A DNA stretch of 9,029 nucleotides from JALYGK01 sp036259835 (GTDB lineage: Bacteria; Actinomycetota; UBA4738): the NCBI GenBank assembly GCA_036259835.1, contig DATABA010000152.1, positions 1 through 9,029 of the forward strand, in the 5' to 3' direction. Below are positions 6,167-9,029 of the stretch, in pieces (the first letter of the stretch is position 1; every line of letters begins with the position of its first letter). The position numbers were made by a program, and so were the translations under genes. Below the pieces are notes generated by a model. That model searched no databases and was not told the origin of the DNA. It worked only from the letters and a program-made list of their open reading frames with translations.

Positions 6167-7385
6167 TCATCACCGATCCCATGAACGCCTCGAAGGTGCC
6201 CGGCACGGCGCCCAGCGCGCTGGCGTCGCCGTTGTCGTCGTCGTCGCCTCCGCCGCCGCCGCCGCCGCCACCGGGGCCGCTCGGCCAGAACCTGCCACAG
6301 CCGACGTACGGCGGGACCGCGCGGCTGGCGCGCTGACCGGGTTGCTCGGTGATCGGGTTCCCCACGATGTTGCCGTCACGGTCTTTCAACACGACGGCGG
6401 TGATCCTCACGTTGAAGAACTCGCCCCAGCTGGTGGTCTGGAAGTACGGCGAGATGCCGGCGGGGAGGCTGCACAGCGTGTGCTCGAGCTGCCGGCGGTG
6501 TTGCGCCAAGGTCCCCAACACGGCGTTCAGCGACTGAAGGCTGACGTCGATGTTGCTGCGGTTCCGCCTCAGCAACTGATACAGCAGCTGCTGCACGTCC
6601 GCGAAGTTCACCACCAGGGATTCGATGTCGCCGACCATGCTCTCCAGGCTTCCGCCGAGAACATCCAGGTGGTCGAGGACCTGGTCGAGGGCCTCGCTCT
6701 GGTTGGCGTACGTGGTGACCACGACGTCCGAGGAGCTGATGAAGGTCTTGATCTGTTCGTCCATGTCGCCGAGGCGCCGAGCGAAGATGCCCCCCTGGGC
6801 CAACAGCTGGCGCACGACGATCTCGTTGCCGCCGAGCGCCTGATTCATGGCGTCGAGGAACGCGTTCGCCTTGTCTGGATCGATCGAACGGAGGATGGGG
6901 CCGAGGCTGTTCAGGAACTCGTTCAGGTCTCCGGCTTCAACCGTTTGTGACTCCGGGATCCGGTCTCCTTCCTGGTAGAAGCCGGTCTGTCTATCGCCCT
7001 GTGCCGCGGCGGTGTGGAGCACCGGCTGGGTCCCCGCCCCGGGATAGATGTAGAGGAACCGCTGACCGAGGACGTTCCGCCACCGCATCCCGACCAGGCT
7101 GTCCGCGCGCGGCAGCTTGACATCTCTTTCCACGGTGAACTCGACGATGGCCTTGCCCTTTTCGATCTTCGCCCCCAGCACCCGGCCGACGTCGACGCCC
7201 GCGAGCTTCACCGCGTCGCCCTTGAAGATGCCGTTGGCGTCGGTGAACTCTGCTTCCAGCCGGTATTCGTCGGAGAACAGGCGGAGGTTGCCGATCTTCA
7301 GGCCGAGGCCGACCGTGAAGATGATCGACACGACGGTGAACACCACCACCTTCACCAACGTCGACTTGGAGAACCGGGTGCGCAT
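6159..7385 (-). CDS. mceB: Mce family protein, position B (membrane-anchored)
   Basis: This 408-residue protein has a short basic start (MRTRFSKS), a membrane anchor (about residues 11-29, VKVVVFTVVSIIFTVGLGL) and an MlaD domain (about 40-115, with AEFTDANGIFKGDAVKLAG and NVLGQRFLYIYPG). The helical region is about 150-305. The tail has Cys305 and Cys363 and then nine glycines followed by four aspartates (372-384). It is a subunit of the envelope-spanning Mce lipid transporter. I choose the ATG at 7385, whose A is the last base of the mceA stop codon (TGATG), giving coupled translation. A GTG at 7397 would add MPCL and overlap mceA by 13 nt. With the ATG start the protein has two cysteines, both in the tail. 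Confidence 0.92.
   Translation of the reverse strand: MRTRFSKSTLVKVVVFTVVSIIFTVGLGLKIGNLRLFSDEYRLEAEFTDANGIFKGDAVKLAGVDVGRVLGAKIEKGKAIVEFTVERDVKLPRADSLVGMRWRNVLGQRFLYIYPGAGTQPVLHTAAAQGDRQTGFYQEGDRIPESQTVEAGDLNEFLNSLGPILRSIDPDKANAFLDAMNQALGGNEIVVRQLLAQGGIFARRLGDMDEQIKTFISSSDVVVTTYANQSEALDQVLDHLDVLGGSLESMVGDIESLVVNFADVQQLLYQLLRRNRSNIDVSLQSLNAVLGTLAQHRRQLEHTLCSLPAGISPYFQTTSWGEFFNVRITAVVLKDRDGNIVGNPITEQPGQRASRAVPPYVGCGRFWPSGPGGGGGGGGGDDDDNGDASALGAVPGTFEAFMGSVMNG
6234..6272 (-). repeat. Simple triplet repeat (GGC/GAC) in mceB
   Basis: On the plus strand there are four GTC triplets, then GCC, TCC, six GCC triplets and ACC. They encode Gly9-Asp4 on the minus strand (MceB residues 372-384). It is a low-complexity triplet run inside the gene; changes in copy number would keep the frame. 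Confidence 0.85.
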
Positions 7386-8683
7386 CAGACAGGGCACCCC
7401 ATCCTTGCGCGGATCTCGTCGAACGGCGGGCCAACTCCCACCGTCGCGGCGCAGAACTCCGCGATCACCGGATTGAGGGGATCGGCACCGCCACCTTCAT
7501 CGCTGCCTTCTGAGCCGCCCTCACCCTCGAAAGCGGCGAACGGAGCCGAGGCGCTGCCGTCGTCCAGATGGTTGCACTCCCTCGTTTGCTGGAGATTCGT
7601 CCCGCTGACGCCGACCACCACTGCGCGGGGATCCACCGGGCTATCGACCGAGGGCACGTTCGCGAAGAATCGGTTGCACGGGTCGCCGCCGAGGCTCTCG
7701 ACGTAGTCGCCCAGCCCATGCACCAGACTTCGGAGGCCCTGTGGGCGAACCGCGAGGGTCGTCAGAACGACGTTGCCGGCGTCCATCATCCGGTCCCAGT
7801 CGCGCCGGTTGAGGATGAGGAGATCGGCCAGATTGTTGGAGAAGGGGACAACCGCTTCGAGCGCGGACCGAAGGTGGGCCTGTGCCTCGGCGGAGGCATA
7901 AACCGGTACGCCTTCGTTCATCGCGTCCGCGAGGAGGTTCAGATCGACTCCCTTGTCGCGCAGCGCGTTGAAGATGACCTCGAAGTCGTTGAGGGCGGCG
8001 ACCTGCGGCTCCAGCGTGTCGGCGAAGAGATCGGCCAGCTCGCTGTTGGCCTTCAGGCCGCGTGAGACGTCGCGCCCGTGACCGCGGGCAGCCACGGCCA
8101 GCTCGTGCACCACGGTGGCGAGGTCGTCGGCGGGAATCGCCTGCAGAACGCGAACCCCGTCGTCCAGCGCGTCCTCCAGCTCAGGTCCGATTCGAGCGCT
8201 CCGTATTCGGTCGCCGTTCTCAAGCCACGGGGGCGCGTACCGCGGAAAGCGGAGATCGATCACCTTCGCGCCCAGCAGGGTCTTCAGGGTGACCACCGCT
8301 TCCGCGTCGGCGGGGATCCTGTACTGGTCCTCGATCCGCAGAGTGAGCCGGACGAACCAGCCGCGGTCGCTCGCCGTCGCGTTCGGCGAAGGGGGAACGA
8401 GCTCCTTCCGAACCATGGTCCCGATGTTCACGCCGCGCATGCGGACGTCGGTCGCTCCGATGTCGAGCTGCTGCCCCGCCCGCGGGAGGTCGACGCTCAG
8501 CATCGTGTAGTTCTCGAACCCTCCGTACGCCCACCTCACCGCGGCGACGAAGAGAAGCGTGGCGAGCAGCGCGATGCCGAAGCCCTTCAGCCACGTCGGG
8601 ATGTGCCACTGCCTCGGAGGCCTCGGCGCGGGAGGCTGAGGCTCCGCCGGGGCAGGAGCTGGTCGTGGAGGTGCTTCGATCAT
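7385..8683 (-). CDS. mceA: Mce family protein, position A (membrane-anchored)
   Basis: This 432-residue protein is the first Mce subunit after the permease. The N-terminus (residues 4-24) is Pro/Ala-rich and presumably cytoplasmic. A membrane anchor follows (about 32-50, LKGFGIALLATLLFVAAV). The MlaD domain is about 58-148 (DIGATDVRMRGVNIGTMV, then TLLGAKVIDLRF), with an insert of about 15 residues near PPSPNATASDRG. The helical region (about 165-330) contains PADDLATVVHELAVAARGHG, close to a segment of MceF. The tail carries Cys336, 370, 411 and 430 and a Gly/Glu/Ser-rich stretch (385-401). It should form part of the hexameric lipid-conducting channel. The start ATG at 8683 overlaps the permease stop (ATGA) and has GAGGA 7 nt upstream. 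The letter A follows from being first after yrbE. Confidence 0.93.
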   Translation of the reverse strand: MIEAPPRPAPAPAEPQPPAPRPPRQWHIPTWLKGFGIALLATLLFVAAVRWAYGGFENYTMLSVDLPRAGQQLDIGATDVRMRGVNIGTMVRKELVPPSPNATASDRGWFVRLTLRIEDQYRIPADAEAVVTLKTLLGAKVIDLRFPRYAPPWLENGDRIRSARIGPELEDALDDGVRVLQAIPADDLATVVHELAVAARGHGRDVSRGLKANSELADLFADTLEPQVAALNDFEVIFNALRDKGVDLNLLADAMNEGVPVYASAEAQAHLRSALEAVVPFSNNLADLLILNRRDWDRMMDAGNVVLTTLAVRPQGLRSLVHGLGDYVESLGGDPCNRFFANVPSVDSPVDPRAVVVGVSGTNLQQTRECNHLDDGSASAPFAAFEGEGGSEGSDEGGGADPLNPVIAEFCAATVGVGPPFDEIRARMGCPV

Positions 8684-9029
8684 CCGGCGATCCTCACGGT
8701 GTCACCGCCGCCCCAGAACAGGATCGACAGGAAGAGGTTGAGCACCACCACCGCGACGATGGAGGTCCGGATGGCTCTGCCCGACGCCACCCCCACGCCG
8801 GCCGGCCCACCCGAGGCGTTGTAGCCGTAGTAGCAGTGGATCAGCGTGACCACCATGGCGAAGATGATGGCCTTGATCAGGCTGTAGAAGATGTCGATGG
8901 GCGGCAGGAACAGCTTCAAGTAGTGCAGGTAGGTCCCGGATGACAACGAGAAGAACCTCGTGACGATGGCCTCGGTGGCCAGGTAGGACGAGAACAGCGC
9001 CGCCAGGTACAGCGGGACGATCGTGATCA
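8680..9029 (-). CDS. yrbEB: YrbE/MlaE-family ABC permease, C-terminal part (5' end beyond right edge)
   Basis: The frame is open from the right edge (first full codon at 9027) to TGA at 8680-8682, giving the last 115 residues. They contain hydrophobic segments (visible residues 1-20, 45-64 and 88-105) and the family signature near the C-terminus: CYYGYNASGG, then AGVGVASGRAIRTS (visible residues 65-89). YrbE/MlaE permeases are usually about 250-290 aa, so roughly 140-170 residues are missing, including the EQxDAL-type coupling motif that contacts the ATPase. The protein forms the inner-membrane base on which the Mce tube sits. Being directly before mceA, it is most likely the second of the usual YrbE pair; the B in the symbol is positional. 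The TGA overlaps the mceA start codon by 4 nt. A TTG at 8946 is in frame but internal and is not a start. Confidence 0.93.
   Translation of the reverse strand, partial: ITIVPLYLAALFSSYLATEAIVTRFFSLSSGTYLHYLKLFLPPIDIFYSLIKAIIFAMVVTLIHCYYGYNASGGPAGVGVASGRAIRTSIVAVVVLNLFLSILFWGGGDTVRIAG
8691..8695 (-). promoter_or_regulatory. Ribosome-binding site of mceA
   Basis: GAGGA on the minus strand, 7 nt before the mceA ATG at 8683, lies within the last codons of the permease gene. It is the clearest Shine-Dalgarno in the window. Confidence 0.65.

Overview
The window is one strand of tightly packed, high-GC genes, all read on the minus strand (right to left). It holds most of an mce lipid-transporter operon. 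The order from right to left is a YrbE/MlaE-type permease (cut by the right edge), six consecutive Mce (MlaD-domain) proteins named here mceA to mceF by position, a single-pass Mce-associated membrane protein, and an ABC ATPase cut by the left edge. A six-mce cassette preceded by YrbE and followed by a Mce-associated protein is the actinobacterial layout (Actinomycetota). The sequence differs from what I know of mycobacterial loci: two lipoproteins instead of one, and Gly/Asp-rich or LPN-rich C-terminal tails. I therefore infer an environmental or deep-branching actinobacterium, without being able to name the genus.

Right end (8680-9029): the C-terminal part of a YrbE permease with the typical YNASGG..GVG signature. 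1217-8683: mceA, B, C, D, E and F, joined by overlaps or near-overlaps (ATGA between yrbE and mceA, between mceC and mceD, and between mceD and mceE; TGATG between mceA and mceB; ATGGCTAG between mceB and mceC; a 2-nt gap between mceE and mceF). This points to one translationally coupled transcript. mceA, B, C and F have an N-terminal membrane anchor. mceD and mceE have signal peptides with lipoboxes. Each has one MlaD domain followed by a long helical region and a cysteine-containing C-terminal tail.

593-1177: the Mce-associated protein, separated from mceF by the only gap of note (39 nt), which holds an 8-bp inverted repeat ending one base before the start codon. 1-588: the N-terminal 196 residues of an ABC ATPase of the LolD/MacB/FtsE type. 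It has a different signature and Walker B context from the MlaF/MceG ATPases expected to drive Mce transporters, so it probably begins a separate efflux or lipoprotein-type ABC module in the same operon.

Working model (family knowledge plus inference): the six Mce proteins form a hetero-hexameric tube or needle on top of the YrbE permease pair and move lipids or sterol-like substrates across the envelope, with the Mce-associated protein as an accessory. The energising MceG/MlaF ATPase and the first YrbE are not in the window. I see no RNA genes, mobile elements, CRISPR arrays or convincing terminators, and no non-coding stretch longer than 39 nt.
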